Shown here: positions 18,638-26,632 of the stretch, piece after piece | Position numbering within the stretch: position 1 is the stretch's first letter | Layout: every line of letters begins with the position of its first letter | NCBI GenBank assembly: GCA_024236295.1 | Contig: JACKKT010000008.1 | Span: 1-64,000 of the forward strand | Source of the DNA: Kordiimonadaceae bacterium | GTDB lineage: Bacteria; Pseudomonadota; Alphaproteobacteria; Sphingomonadales; Emcibacteraceae | Direction of reading: 5' to 3' | Length of the DNA stretch: 64,000 bases | The notes under the pieces: model-generated | What the model was told of the DNA's origin: nothing | Databases searched by the model: none | What the model saw: the letters and a program-made list of their open reading frames with translations, nothing else | Program-made: the position numbers and the translations under genes

Positions 18638-20728
18638 ATGATAAACATTACAAAAACTGCACTGGCACTTATGCTACTTGCTGCCAGTTTGGTTGGTTTC
18701 GGTGCCCGTGCAAAAGCACCGGATACATCAAACGGTGAGTGGCCTTATTACACCGGGGACATTAAAGGGTCCCGCTATTCACCACTGGATCAAATTGATG
18801 CCGATAACTTTGAAGATCTGGAGCTTGCCTGGTCATTTTCAACGCAAAATCTGGGAACACGCAGTGAATATAAACTGGAAGTCACGCCGATCATGATCGA
18901 TGGCGTGCTTTATGCCACTGCCGGTACCCGCCGTACGGCGATCGCCCTTGACGGTAAAACAGGGGAACTGATGTGGCTTCACAGCATGCGTGAAGGCCTT
19001 CGTGCTGGTCTTGCTCCCCGTCAGCTGTCCGGACGTGGCCTGTCCTACTGGTCAGATGGTAAAGGCGATGACCGTATTTTCTATGTAACAACCGGATATA
19101 AACTGGTCGCCCTGAATGCCCATACCGGTGTTCCGATCAATTCCTTCGGCACAGACGGCAACGGTATTCTTGATCTTAAGATCGGTGCCGTACAGGGTAA
19201 CGAAGTTCAGATCGACCTGGTCACCGGCGAAATCGGCCTTCATGCAACCCCGACCGTTGTCGGTGACATGATCATTATCGGCTCTGCCATGAAAGAAGGC
19301 ATGACCATTGATAACTATAACAATACCAAAGGTCTGGTCCGTGCGTTTGACGTTCGTACAGGCAAGAAAATCTGGCAGTTTGACCCGATCCCCCGTCCTG
19401 GGCAGTTCGGTAACGATACCTGGCTTGATAATTCATGGGAGAGAAACGGTAACGCCGGTGTCTGGACCCAGATCACGGTTGATGAGGAAAACGGTCTGGT
19501 GTTCCTGGCTGTTGAAAGCCCGTCATCCGACTTTTACGGTGGACACCGTCCGGGCAATAACCTGTTCGGGGAAAGCCTTGTTGCGGTTGATCTGAAAACC
19601 GGTAAATATAAATGGCATTTCCAGGTGGTTCACCATCCGATCTGGGACCATGACCTGTCATCGGCGCCACTGATTATGGATGTGAAAATTGATGGCAAGG
19701 ACCGCAAAATCATCGCCCTGCCAACAAAACAATCCTTTATCTATGCCTTTGACCGCCTGACTGGTGAGCCGATATGGCCAATCCCTGAAAAAGAGGTGCC
19801 AGTCGGAAATGTACCCGGTGAATGGTATTCGCCAACACAGCCTGAGCCGCCAATGGCATTAATGTATGGCCGCGGCAAACTAAATCTTCCGGATGATCTG
19901 ATTGATTTTACACCTGAACTTCGCCAGGCGGCATTGGATAAAATGGATCGCTGGGACTGGAGCAACGGTGGACGCTATAATCCACCGCTGCTAGGTGATG
20001 TTAATGGCGTACTTGGTGCCATCAATATTGGCGCGACTACCGGCGGTACAAACTGGCCGGGGGCATCGTTCGATCCCGAGACAGGCATTGTATATGCCCC
20101 TGCTTCTCAGGCCTTTATTGATAATATTTCATTGGCGCCGCCACCAAAAGGCTATTCAAATGTAGACTATATCGCCGGACGTAAAGGTCAACCTTTCCGT
20201 ATGGCGTATGCTGCTGGTACTGGACAAAATCCTGATGCACCGAAAGTGGAAAGTGAATTTGAAGATCCAAATGCAGCACCAGTGGAAATTCCTTCTTTGA
20301 ATGTTGAGGGCCTTTCTATCCTGAAACCACCTTATGGCGTACTATCAGCGATTGATATGAACCAAGGTAAAGTCCTTTGGAAAGTTGCGCATGGTGAAAC
20401 ACCGGACAATGTCCGTAATCATCCGAAACTTCAGGGTATGGATATCCCACGCACAGGTCAGCCTGCCAACGTCGGTGTAGTTGTGACCAAAACACTGGTG
20501 ATTGTTGGCGATCAGCGGATAACTAACCCAGGTGGTCGCGAGCGCGGCGCCATGCTTCGCGCTTATGATAAAATGACCGGTGAAAATGTCGGTTCAATCT
20601 GGATGCCGGCCGGCCAATCCGGTTCACCAATGACCTATATGATTGACGGCAAACAGTATATCTGTGTTTCTGTCAGCGGGGGAGCCTATGCTGGTGAATT
20701 CAGGGTCTATGCACTGCCTGATGATTAA
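18638..20728 (+). CDS. PQQ-dependent dehydrogenase, array copy 3
   Basis: A 696-residue paralogue with a different signal peptide (MINITKTALALMLLAASLVG..ARA) joined to the conserved mature sequence at KAPDTSNGEWP. The active-site Asp is D337 in VHHPIWDHDLSSAP, with the Lys in PTKQ. Residues about 90-340 track copy 2 closely, whereas the C-terminal third (ESEFEDP linker, RWDWSNGGRYNPP) tracks copy 4, so it looks like a mosaic. The ATG at 18638 is chosen because GGAG lies nine bases upstream; an in-frame TTG at 18623 is inside that RBS. Periplasmic oxidation of an unknown sugar or alcohol. Confidence 0.9.
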   Translation: MINITKTALALMLLAASLVGFGARAKAPDTSNGEWPYYTGDIKGSRYSPLDQIDADNFEDLELAWSFSTQNLGTRSEYKLEVTPIMIDGVLYATAGTRRTAIALDGKTGELMWLHSMREGLRAGLAPRQLSGRGLSYWSDGKGDDRIFYVTTGYKLVALNAHTGVPINSFGTDGNGILDLKIGAVQGNEVQIDLVTGEIGLHATPTVVGDMIIIGSAMKEGMTIDNYNNTKGLVRAFDVRTGKKIWQFDPIPRPGQFGNDTWLDNSWERNGNAGVWTQITVDEENGLVFLAVESPSSDFYGGHRPGNNLFGESLVAVDLKTGKYKWHFQVVHHPIWDHDLSSAPLIMDVKIDGKDRKIIALPTKQSFIYAFDRLTGEPIWPIPEKEVPVGNVPGEWYSPTQPEPPMALMYGRGKLNLPDDLIDFTPELRQAALDKMDRWDWSNGGRYNPPLLGDVNGVLGAINIGATTGGTNWPGASFDPETGIVYAPASQAFIDNISLAPPPKGYSNVDYIAGRKGQPFRMAYAAGTGQNPDAPKVESEFEDPNAAPVEIPSLNVEGLSILKPPYGVLSAIDMNQGKVLWKVAHGETPDNVRNHPKLQGMDIPRTGQPANVGVVVTKTLVIVGDQRITNPGGRERGAMLRAYDKMTGENVGSIWMPAGQSGSPMTYMIDGKQYICVSVSGGAYAGEFRVYALPDD

Positions 20729-20762
20729 TCTGTTAATCATAGAGCATTCTTAATCTTGTATA

Positions 20763-20797
20763 AAAGCCCCCTTAATCCTAGGATCAAGGGGGCTTTT
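20763..20797 (+). terminator. Rho-independent terminator after PQQ dehydrogenase copy 3
   Basis: AAAAGCCCCCTT pairs with AAGGGGGCTTTT, the inner part of the loop (ATCC/GGAT) can also pair, and a T-run follows. It lies between copies 3 and 4, about 30 bases before the copy 4 RBS. Confidence 0.9.
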
Positions 20798-20826
20798 TCC
20801 ATATAAAAAATTAAGGGGAGGAAAAA

Positions 20827-22917
20827 ATGACATATTTCAAAAACACAAGAGCAACCATTTTCATTTTAATAACGGTGATTATCACACAAATTGTAAATGC
20901 AAAAGCACCGGATACGTCAAATGGCGAATGGCCTTATTACACCGGAGACATTAAAGGATCCCGCTATTCACCCCTGGATCAGATCAATGCCGATAATTTC
21001 GATGATCTGGAACTGGTCTGGTCATTTTCCACCAAAAATCTTGGCAGCCGTCCTGAATATAAACTGGAAGTTACACCGCTGATGATCGATGGTGTTCTTT
21101 ATGCCACTGCCGGTACCCGCCGTACGGCGATCGCCCTTGACGGTAAAACAGGGGAACTGATGTGGCTTCACAGCATGCGTGAAGGCTTGCGTGCTGGTCT
21201 TGCCCCCCGTCAGCTGTCCGGTCGCGGTCTGTCCTACTGGTCTGACGGTAAAGGCGATGACCGAATTTATTACGTCACGACCGGCTATAAGCTTGTAGCC
21301 CTTAATGCCCACACTGGTATTCCCATTAAATCATTTGGACCGGATGGCAACGGAATTCTTGATCTGAAACTGGGTGTTGTCCAGGGTAATGAGGTACAAA
21401 TTGATCTGGTCAGCGGTGAAATCGGCCTTCACGCAACCCCAACCATTGCTGGTGATTTAATCATTGTTGGTTCGGCCATGAAAGAAGGCATGACCATTGA
21501 TAACTATAACAATACCAAAGGTCTGGTCCGTGCGTTTGACGTTCGTACAGGCAAGAAAATCTGGCAGTTTGACCCGATCCCAAGGCCCGGGCAACTTGGC
21601 AATGACACCTGGCTCGATAATTCCTGGGAGCGAAACGGCAATACCGGTGTCTGGACCCAGATCACGGTTGATGAGGAAAACGGCCTCGTATTTTTGCCGA
21701 TAGAATCGCCATCTTCTGATTTTTATGGCGGCCATCGTCTGGGTAATAACCTGTTCGGGGAAAGCCTTGTTGCCGTTGATCTCAAAACCGGTAAATATAA
21801 ATGGCATTTCCAGGTGGTTCACCATCCGATCTGGGACCATGACCTGTCATCGGCGCCACTGATTATGGACGTGAAAATTGATGGCAAGGACCGCAAAATC
21901 ATCGCCCTGCCAACGAAGCAGTCCTTTATCTATGCTTTTGATCGCCTGACTGGTGAGCCGATATGGCCAATTCCTGAAAAAGAGGTTCCTCAAGGCAATG
22001 TGCCGGGTGAATGGTATTCCCCAACTCAGCCTGAGCCGCCAATGGATTTAATGTATGGACGCGGAAAACTTAAACTGCCTGATGATCTGATTGATTTTAC
22101 ACCTGAACTTCGCCAGGCGGCATTGGATAAAATGGATCGCTGGGACTGGAGCAACGGTGGACGCTATAACCCGCCGCTACTTGGTGATGTTAATGGCGTA
22201 CTTGGCGCCATCAATATCGGGGCAACCGGTGGTGGTTCCAGCTGGCCGGGGGCGTCTTTCGATCCTGAAACAGGAATTGTCTATGCGCAGGCCCAAGCTG
22301 CTTCCCTAGACAATCTTTCACTGGCACCCCCACCAAAAGGGTTCTCAAATGTGCGCTATATGGCCGGACGTAAAGGCGAGCCTTTCAGGATGAGATATGC
22401 ATCAGGAACAGGGCAAAACCCGGATGCCCCAAAACTGGAAAGTGAATATGAAGATCCCGAGGCGCCGCTTGTAAAAATTCCTGGTCTGGATGTTGAAGGT
22501 CTTTCAATTCTGAAACCACCATATGGTGTACTGGCGGCCATTGATATGAAGGCCGGAAAAGTAAAATGGCAGGTTCCTCACGGTGAAACACCGGACAATG
22601 TCAGATTCCATCCCAAACTTCGGGATATGGATATTCCGCGCACAGGTCAGAAAATTGAGATTGGACTTGTTGTGACCAAAACATTGGTGATCCTAGCCGA
22701 CCAGATTGTCACAAATCCGGGAGATCGTGAGCGTGGTGCCATGCTGAGAGCCTATAACAAGGAAACTGGCGAAGAAGTAGGCGCGATCTGGATGCCTGCT
22801 GGACAGACGGGGTCGCCCATGACCTATATGATAGATGGCAAGCAGTATATCTGCGTATCCGTAAGTGGTGGATCCTATCCAGGTGAATTCAGGGTCTATG
22901 CACTTCCTGATGACTAA
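20827..22917 (+). CDS. PQQ-dependent dehydrogenase, array copy 4
   Basis: A 696-residue paralogue with its own signal peptide (MTYFKNTRATIFILITVII..NA) and an AAGGGGAGG ribosome site. Catalytic Asp D337 in VHHPIWDHD and the PTKQ Lys are intact. In the first blade it shares INADNFDDLELVWSFSTKN with copy 1. Around residue 130 it shares GLRAGLAPRQL with copy 3, and its linker ESEYEDPEAP also resembles copy 3. It has private changes such as SSWPGASF and PDNVRFHPKLRDMD, so it is more diverged than copies 1-3 and may have a shifted substrate range. No cysteine pair and no membrane domain. Confidence 0.9.
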   Translation: MTYFKNTRATIFILITVIITQIVNAKAPDTSNGEWPYYTGDIKGSRYSPLDQINADNFDDLELVWSFSTKNLGSRPEYKLEVTPLMIDGVLYATAGTRRTAIALDGKTGELMWLHSMREGLRAGLAPRQLSGRGLSYWSDGKGDDRIYYVTTGYKLVALNAHTGIPIKSFGPDGNGILDLKLGVVQGNEVQIDLVSGEIGLHATPTIAGDLIIVGSAMKEGMTIDNYNNTKGLVRAFDVRTGKKIWQFDPIPRPGQLGNDTWLDNSWERNGNTGVWTQITVDEENGLVFLPIESPSSDFYGGHRLGNNLFGESLVAVDLKTGKYKWHFQVVHHPIWDHDLSSAPLIMDVKIDGKDRKIIALPTKQSFIYAFDRLTGEPIWPIPEKEVPQGNVPGEWYSPTQPEPPMDLMYGRGKLKLPDDLIDFTPELRQAALDKMDRWDWSNGGRYNPPLLGDVNGVLGAINIGATGGGSSWPGASFDPETGIVYAQAQAASLDNLSLAPPPKGFSNVRYMAGRKGEPFRMRYASGTGQNPDAPKLESEYEDPEAPLVKIPGLDVEGLSILKPPYGVLAAIDMKAGKVKWQVPHGETPDNVRFHPKLRDMDIPRTGQKIEIGLVVTKTLVILADQIVTNPGDRERGAMLRAYNKETGEEVGAIWMPAGQTGSPMTYMIDGKQYICVSVSGGSYPGEFRVYALPDD

Positions 22918-22943
22918 TAATTATATTTCTTAAATCTTGAATT

Positions 22944-22977
22944 GAAGCCTCTGTGACTTTATCGTCATTGAGGCTTC
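22944..22977 (+). terminator. Terminator hairpin after PQQ dehydrogenase copy 4
   Basis: GAAGCCTC (22944-22951) pairs with GAGGCTTC (22970-22977), with a possible inner TGAC/GTCA pairing, and TATTATTT follows. It lies about 26 bases past the stop of copy 4. Confidence 0.75.
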
Positions 22978-23019
22978 TATTATTTAATTTTCATAATAAT
23001 CTATAACGAGAGAAAACAC

Positions 23020-25095
23020 ATGAAATCTCATTTAAAAATTTTCCTCACACTCACATTTATAATGGTAACAGCTGCAAATGCTCAGTCTCTGGATACATCA
23101 AATGGCGAATGGCCGCATTATGCAGGCGACATTAAAGGATCCCGCTATTCTCCGCAGGATCAGATTACTGCAGATAATTTCAACGATCTGGAACTAGCCT
23201 GGTCATTTTCCACCAAAAATCTTGGCAGTCGTCCTGAATATAAACTGGAAGTTACACCGCTGATGATTGATGGCGTGGTTTATGCCACTGGAGGGACACG
23301 ACGAACCGCATTTGCCCTTGATGGAGAAACCGGGGAACTGATGTGGCTTCACAGCATGGACGAAGGCCTTCGTGGCGGGATGGCCCCCCGTCAGCTGTCC
23401 GGTCGTGGCCTGTCCTACTGGTCAGACGGGAAAGGTGATGACCGAATTTTCTATGTGACAACAGGCTACCGCTTAGTTGCGCTCAATGCCCATAGCGGTG
23501 TTCCGATCAATTCCTTCGGCACGGACGGCAATGGTATACTTGATCTTAAAGTCGGTGCCGTACAGGGTAACGAGGTACAGATCGACCTGGTCACCGGGGA
23601 AATCGGCCTTCATGCAACCCCGACTGTAGTCGGCGACATGATAATTGTTGGAAATGCCATGAAAGAAGGTCTAACCATCGATAATTATAACAATACCAAA
23701 GGTCTGGTCCGTGCGTTTGACGTTCGTACAGGCAAGAAAATCTGGCAGTTTGACCCGATCCCCCGTCCCGGACAATTTGGTAATGACACCTGGCTCGATA
23801 ATTCATGGGAGCGAAATGGCAGCACAGGTGTCTGGACCCAGATAACGGCGGATGAGGAAAATGGGCTTGTCTTTCTGTCAGTCGAAAGCCCGTCATCGGA
23901 TTATTATGGCGGACATCGTCCAGGTGATAATCTTTTTGCAGAAAGCATTGTTGCTGTTGATCTGAAAACCGGTAAATATAAATGGCATTTCCAGGTGGTA
24001 CATCATCCGCTCTGGGGACATGATCTTTCATCAGCACCAATGATTATGGATGTGAAGATTGATGGTAAGGATCGTCAAATTCTGGCCGTTCCCACGAAAC
24101 AGGCCATGCTCTTTGTATTTGATCGTGTAACGGGCGAGCCCATTTGGCCAATTAAAGAAGTCCCCGTCCCAAGGGGAAATGTTCCTGGCGAATGGTACGC
24201 ACCAACCCAACCCAGGGTCATGGAAAAATTAAATTATGGCCGATCAGAAATGAAAGTGCCGGATGATTTAATAGACTTTACCCCAGAAATGAGGGCAGAG
24301 GCCCTAAAAAAACTGGAACGATATGTATGGAAGGAAGCCACGCTTTATAATCCGCCAATTCTTGGTGATATTAACGGCATGCTTGGGGCTATTGCTCTTG
24401 GCAATTCAGGTGGCGGCACCAACTGGGCAGGTGGGGCATTTGATCCGGAAACCAGTATCCTTTATGCCCCGGCAAACGTTTCGGCAATCAGCGGAATTTC
24501 GCTGGCCCCGCCACCGGAAGGATATTCAAATGTCAATTACCTTGAAGGACGCAAAGGGCAACCGTTTAAAATGGCCCTTGCGGGTGGAACCGGGCAGAAC
24601 CCTGGCGCCCCGAAAGAAGTGGATTACCCAGTCTATGACGGACCACCGGTAAAAGTACCAACCCTTAATGTTGAAGGACTTTCCATTCTGAAACCCCCAT
24701 ACGGGATTATTGCGGCAATTGATATGACAAAAGGGGAAATTATTTGGCGTATAGCTCATGGTGAAACACCAGACAATGTCCGTAATCATCCGAAACTGCA
24801 AGGTTTGGATATACCCCGAACAGGGCAACCCGGCAGTGTCGGAATGATGGTAACAAAAACACTGGCCATTGCCGGCGATATGCGTGTGACGAACCCCGAT
24901 GACCGCGAACGCGGGGCTATGCTTCGTGCTTATGATAAAATGACAGGGGAAGAAGTTGGGGAAATATGGATGCCTGCTGCACAGTCCGGGTCACCAATGA
25001 CTTACTCCATCAAAGGCAAACAATATATAATTGTTGCCGTTAGCGGCGGATCGTATCCAGGGGAAATAAGGGCTTATAAACTACCCGATGACTAA
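23020..25095 (+). CDS. PQQ-dependent dehydrogenase-like protein, array copy 5, catalytic Asp replaced
   Basis: A 691-residue paralogue, the most diverged of the five, with a signal peptide ending VTAANA. The family signature VHHAIWDHDLSSAP reads VHHPLWGHDLSSAP here: the codon at 24016-24018 is GGA, so the residue aligned with the catalytic Asp is Gly333. The PTKQ Lys 27 residues on is kept. Loss of this Asp should impair or change dehydrogenase chemistry. The rest of the propeller is intact and the reading frame is open, so it is not a decayed pseudogene. The middle section (VWKEATLYNPPILGD) resembles copy 1. It could be a PQQ- or sugar-binding protein, or an enzyme with a different base. Confidence 0.88.
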   Translation: MKSHLKIFLTLTFIMVTAANAQSLDTSNGEWPHYAGDIKGSRYSPQDQITADNFNDLELAWSFSTKNLGSRPEYKLEVTPLMIDGVVYATGGTRRTAFALDGETGELMWLHSMDEGLRGGMAPRQLSGRGLSYWSDGKGDDRIFYVTTGYRLVALNAHSGVPINSFGTDGNGILDLKVGAVQGNEVQIDLVTGEIGLHATPTVVGDMIIVGNAMKEGLTIDNYNNTKGLVRAFDVRTGKKIWQFDPIPRPGQFGNDTWLDNSWERNGSTGVWTQITADEENGLVFLSVESPSSDYYGGHRPGDNLFAESIVAVDLKTGKYKWHFQVVHHPLWGHDLSSAPMIMDVKIDGKDRQILAVPTKQAMLFVFDRVTGEPIWPIKEVPVPRGNVPGEWYAPTQPRVMEKLNYGRSEMKVPDDLIDFTPEMRAEALKKLERYVWKEATLYNPPILGDINGMLGAIALGNSGGGTNWAGGAFDPETSILYAPANVSAISGISLAPPPEGYSNVNYLEGRKGQPFKMALAGGTGQNPGAPKEVDYPVYDGPPVKVPTLNVEGLSILKPPYGIIAAIDMTKGEIIWRIAHGETPDNVRNHPKLQGLDIPRTGQPGSVGMMVTKTLAIAGDMRVTNPDDRERGAMLRAYDKMTGEEVGEIWMPAAQSGSPMTYSIKGKQYIIVAVSGGSYPGEIRAYKLPDD

Positions 25096-25130
25096 GAAGC
25101 CCTTTAAAAAAATATAATCATATATATAAA

Positions 25131-25162
25131 AAACCCCCGGCGAAGTTTTCCTCCGGGGGTTT
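25131..25162. terminator. Bidirectional terminator between PQQ copy 5 and NHL protein gene
   Basis: AAACCCCCGG (25131-25140) pairs with CCGGGGGTTT (25153-25162), with A-rich sequence on the left and T-rich on the right. It serves the plus-strand copy 5 and the convergent minus-strand gene ending at 25198. Confidence 0.9.
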
Positions 25163-25197
25163 AATAATTTAAATTTGAAACTTAGATAAAACGACTA

Positions 25198-26409
25198 TTA
25201 ATGAAGTTTACCAGCTGGCCATAGAGCACCCTGATCCGCAGCAGGAATATTTTTAATTCCTTGATATACGAATTTCTGGATACGCTTACCTTCGTAAGTT
25301 TCAGTTGTATAAATGTTCCCTTTTGAGTCAGTAGCAAGACTATGTGGCGCAAACCACAGGCCTGGCTGACGTCCACCACCACCGAACTTGGTAAGAATTT
25401 TCATTGAAGCACGGTCAATGATGTAAACGCGCTGGTTCTGACCATCTGCAAGGTAGATATATTTCTGTGCAGGATCTTTCGAGAAATCAAGATCCCAGGT
25501 AGAGCCTTGTGCACCTGTTTCAGGAGCAATCAACACTTCAGATTTATAATTACCGTCGCGGTCAAAAACCTGAATACGGTCACTGGTACGGTCACAAACA
25601 TAGAGTAGGCCATCATCTGATGGCTCAACACAGTGAACCGGACCGGTAAATACTTTTGAAGGCGGCTTAGATGGGTCATGACGATATCTTTCTGTAGGAT
25701 CGTCAATTTTCTTGGAACCGTAAGCACCCCAGTAACGTTTAAACTTACCTGTATCTGCATCTAGTACAGCAACACGTCTGTTACCATAACCGTCCGCAAT
25801 ATAGGCTTCATTTGTTTCCTCAACGACAGAAATTTTAGCAACACGTGAGAAGTGCGTTGTATCGTTGCTGTCAGGTGTGGAAATACCCGGTGTACCGTAC
25901 TGTGCAATAAATTTACCGTCATTTGTAAATTTCAGAATGTGTGAATCATTTTGACCATTACCACCGATCCAGACATTTCCTTTATAATCTACTTCAATAC
26001 CGTGGTTTGATTCTGGCCATGTGTAAGGCGCACCGTCAACAGGGCCTCCCCAGGCACGTACCAGATTTCCATCTGCATCAAATTCAACAATTGGTGGGGC
26101 TGGTGTACAACAGATACTTGTTCCCTGCTGCAAGCCAAGCTCAGCGAAAGGTTTGAAGATGCCTTCTCCCCATGCACGATGAACAATATAAACATGATCG
26201 TTTGCATCAACAGCAACACCGATAACGTTCCCCAAGATCCAGCCATTTGGTAATGGCTGTGGCCAAAAGGGATCAACTTCAAATGCAGGTGCCTGTGGTG
26301 CTTGTGCAGTCGCATCACCACCCATACCGACATAAGATTGTCCAAGGCCTAAACCGACGAGAGTGACAACTAATGCGGCCCCCATCAAAACCTTATTTTT
26401 TAATTTCAT
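25198..26409 (-). CDS. NHL-repeat beta-propeller protein, secreted
   Basis: A 403-residue protein with a signal sequence (..LGLGQSYVG..ATAQA) and repeated NHL blades, for example GVAVDANDHVYIVHRAWGEG, HGIEVDYKGNVWIGGNG, VYIIDRASMKIL and HSLATDSKGNIYTTETYEGKRIQKFV. It resembles the six-bladed propellers of peptidyl-alpha-hydroxyglycine lyase-like proteins, but no enzymatic role can be assigned. It contains a vicinal Cys pair (SICCTPAPP). Its N-terminus MKLKNKV resembles that of the cytochrome c encoded in the PQQ array (MKLKHKV). It converges on PQQ copy 5 with a shared terminator. Periplasmic or secreted location inferred from the signal sequence. Confidence 0.85.
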   Translation of the reverse strand: MKLKNKVLMGAALVVTLVGLGLGQSYVGMGGDATAQAPQAPAFEVDPFWPQPLPNGWILGNVIGVAVDANDHVYIVHRAWGEGIFKPFAELGLQQGTSICCTPAPPIVEFDADGNLVRAWGGPVDGAPYTWPESNHGIEVDYKGNVWIGGNGQNDSHILKFTNDGKFIAQYGTPGISTPDSNDTTHFSRVAKISVVEETNEAYIADGYGNRRVAVLDADTGKFKRYWGAYGSKKIDDPTERYRHDPSKPPSKVFTGPVHCVEPSDDGLLYVCDRTSDRIQVFDRDGNYKSEVLIAPETGAQGSTWDLDFSKDPAQKYIYLADGQNQRVYIIDRASMKILTKFGGGGRQPGLWFAPHSLATDSKGNIYTTETYEGKRIQKFVYQGIKNIPAADQGALWPAGKLH

Positions 26410-26632
26410 GATTCCGTTCCATTTTAGTTTTTATTTATTCAGCTTAGCATAACGTTTAAGCGCTTTTCTAAACTGAACACTATGCTGTAAAAAAAATGAT
26501 ACAGTATATCATTGGTACGTTCAAGCATTGAATCAGTTGTATAAACCGTAATAAATTGACTCTTTGTTTTGCTTTTCCTATGTAATACAACAATTATAGG
26601 GTAAGACAGTGCCAATATAGGGAATTTAGTTC
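26410..26632. promoter_or_regulatory. Divergent promoter region (NHL protein / HupE-type protein)
   Basis: A 223-bp AT-rich region between two divergent starts. On the plus strand TTGACT (26556-26561) and TGTAAT (26581-26586), spaced by 19 bases, form a loose sigma70-like promoter about 45 bases ahead of the HupE-type gene. Nothing stronger is visible. Confidence 0.3.

Noticed and set aside
13668..19091. Long antisense open frames repeated in several PQQ copies (for example 13668-13868 and 16086-16286).
   Set aside because: They occur at the same place in each paralogue because the sense gene is conserved there; no RBS or known domain.
13412..25095. The five-gene PQQ array as a methanol/ethanol dehydrogenase cluster.
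   Set aside because: None of the five proteins has the adjacent cysteine pair of that family. The HH-x-x-W-D-x-D pattern and Lys spacing match the glucose/quinate dehydrogenase branch.
23020..25095. PQQ copy 5 as a pseudogene.
   Set aside because: The frame is open over the full length with an intact signal peptide and propeller; only the catalytic Asp is changed.
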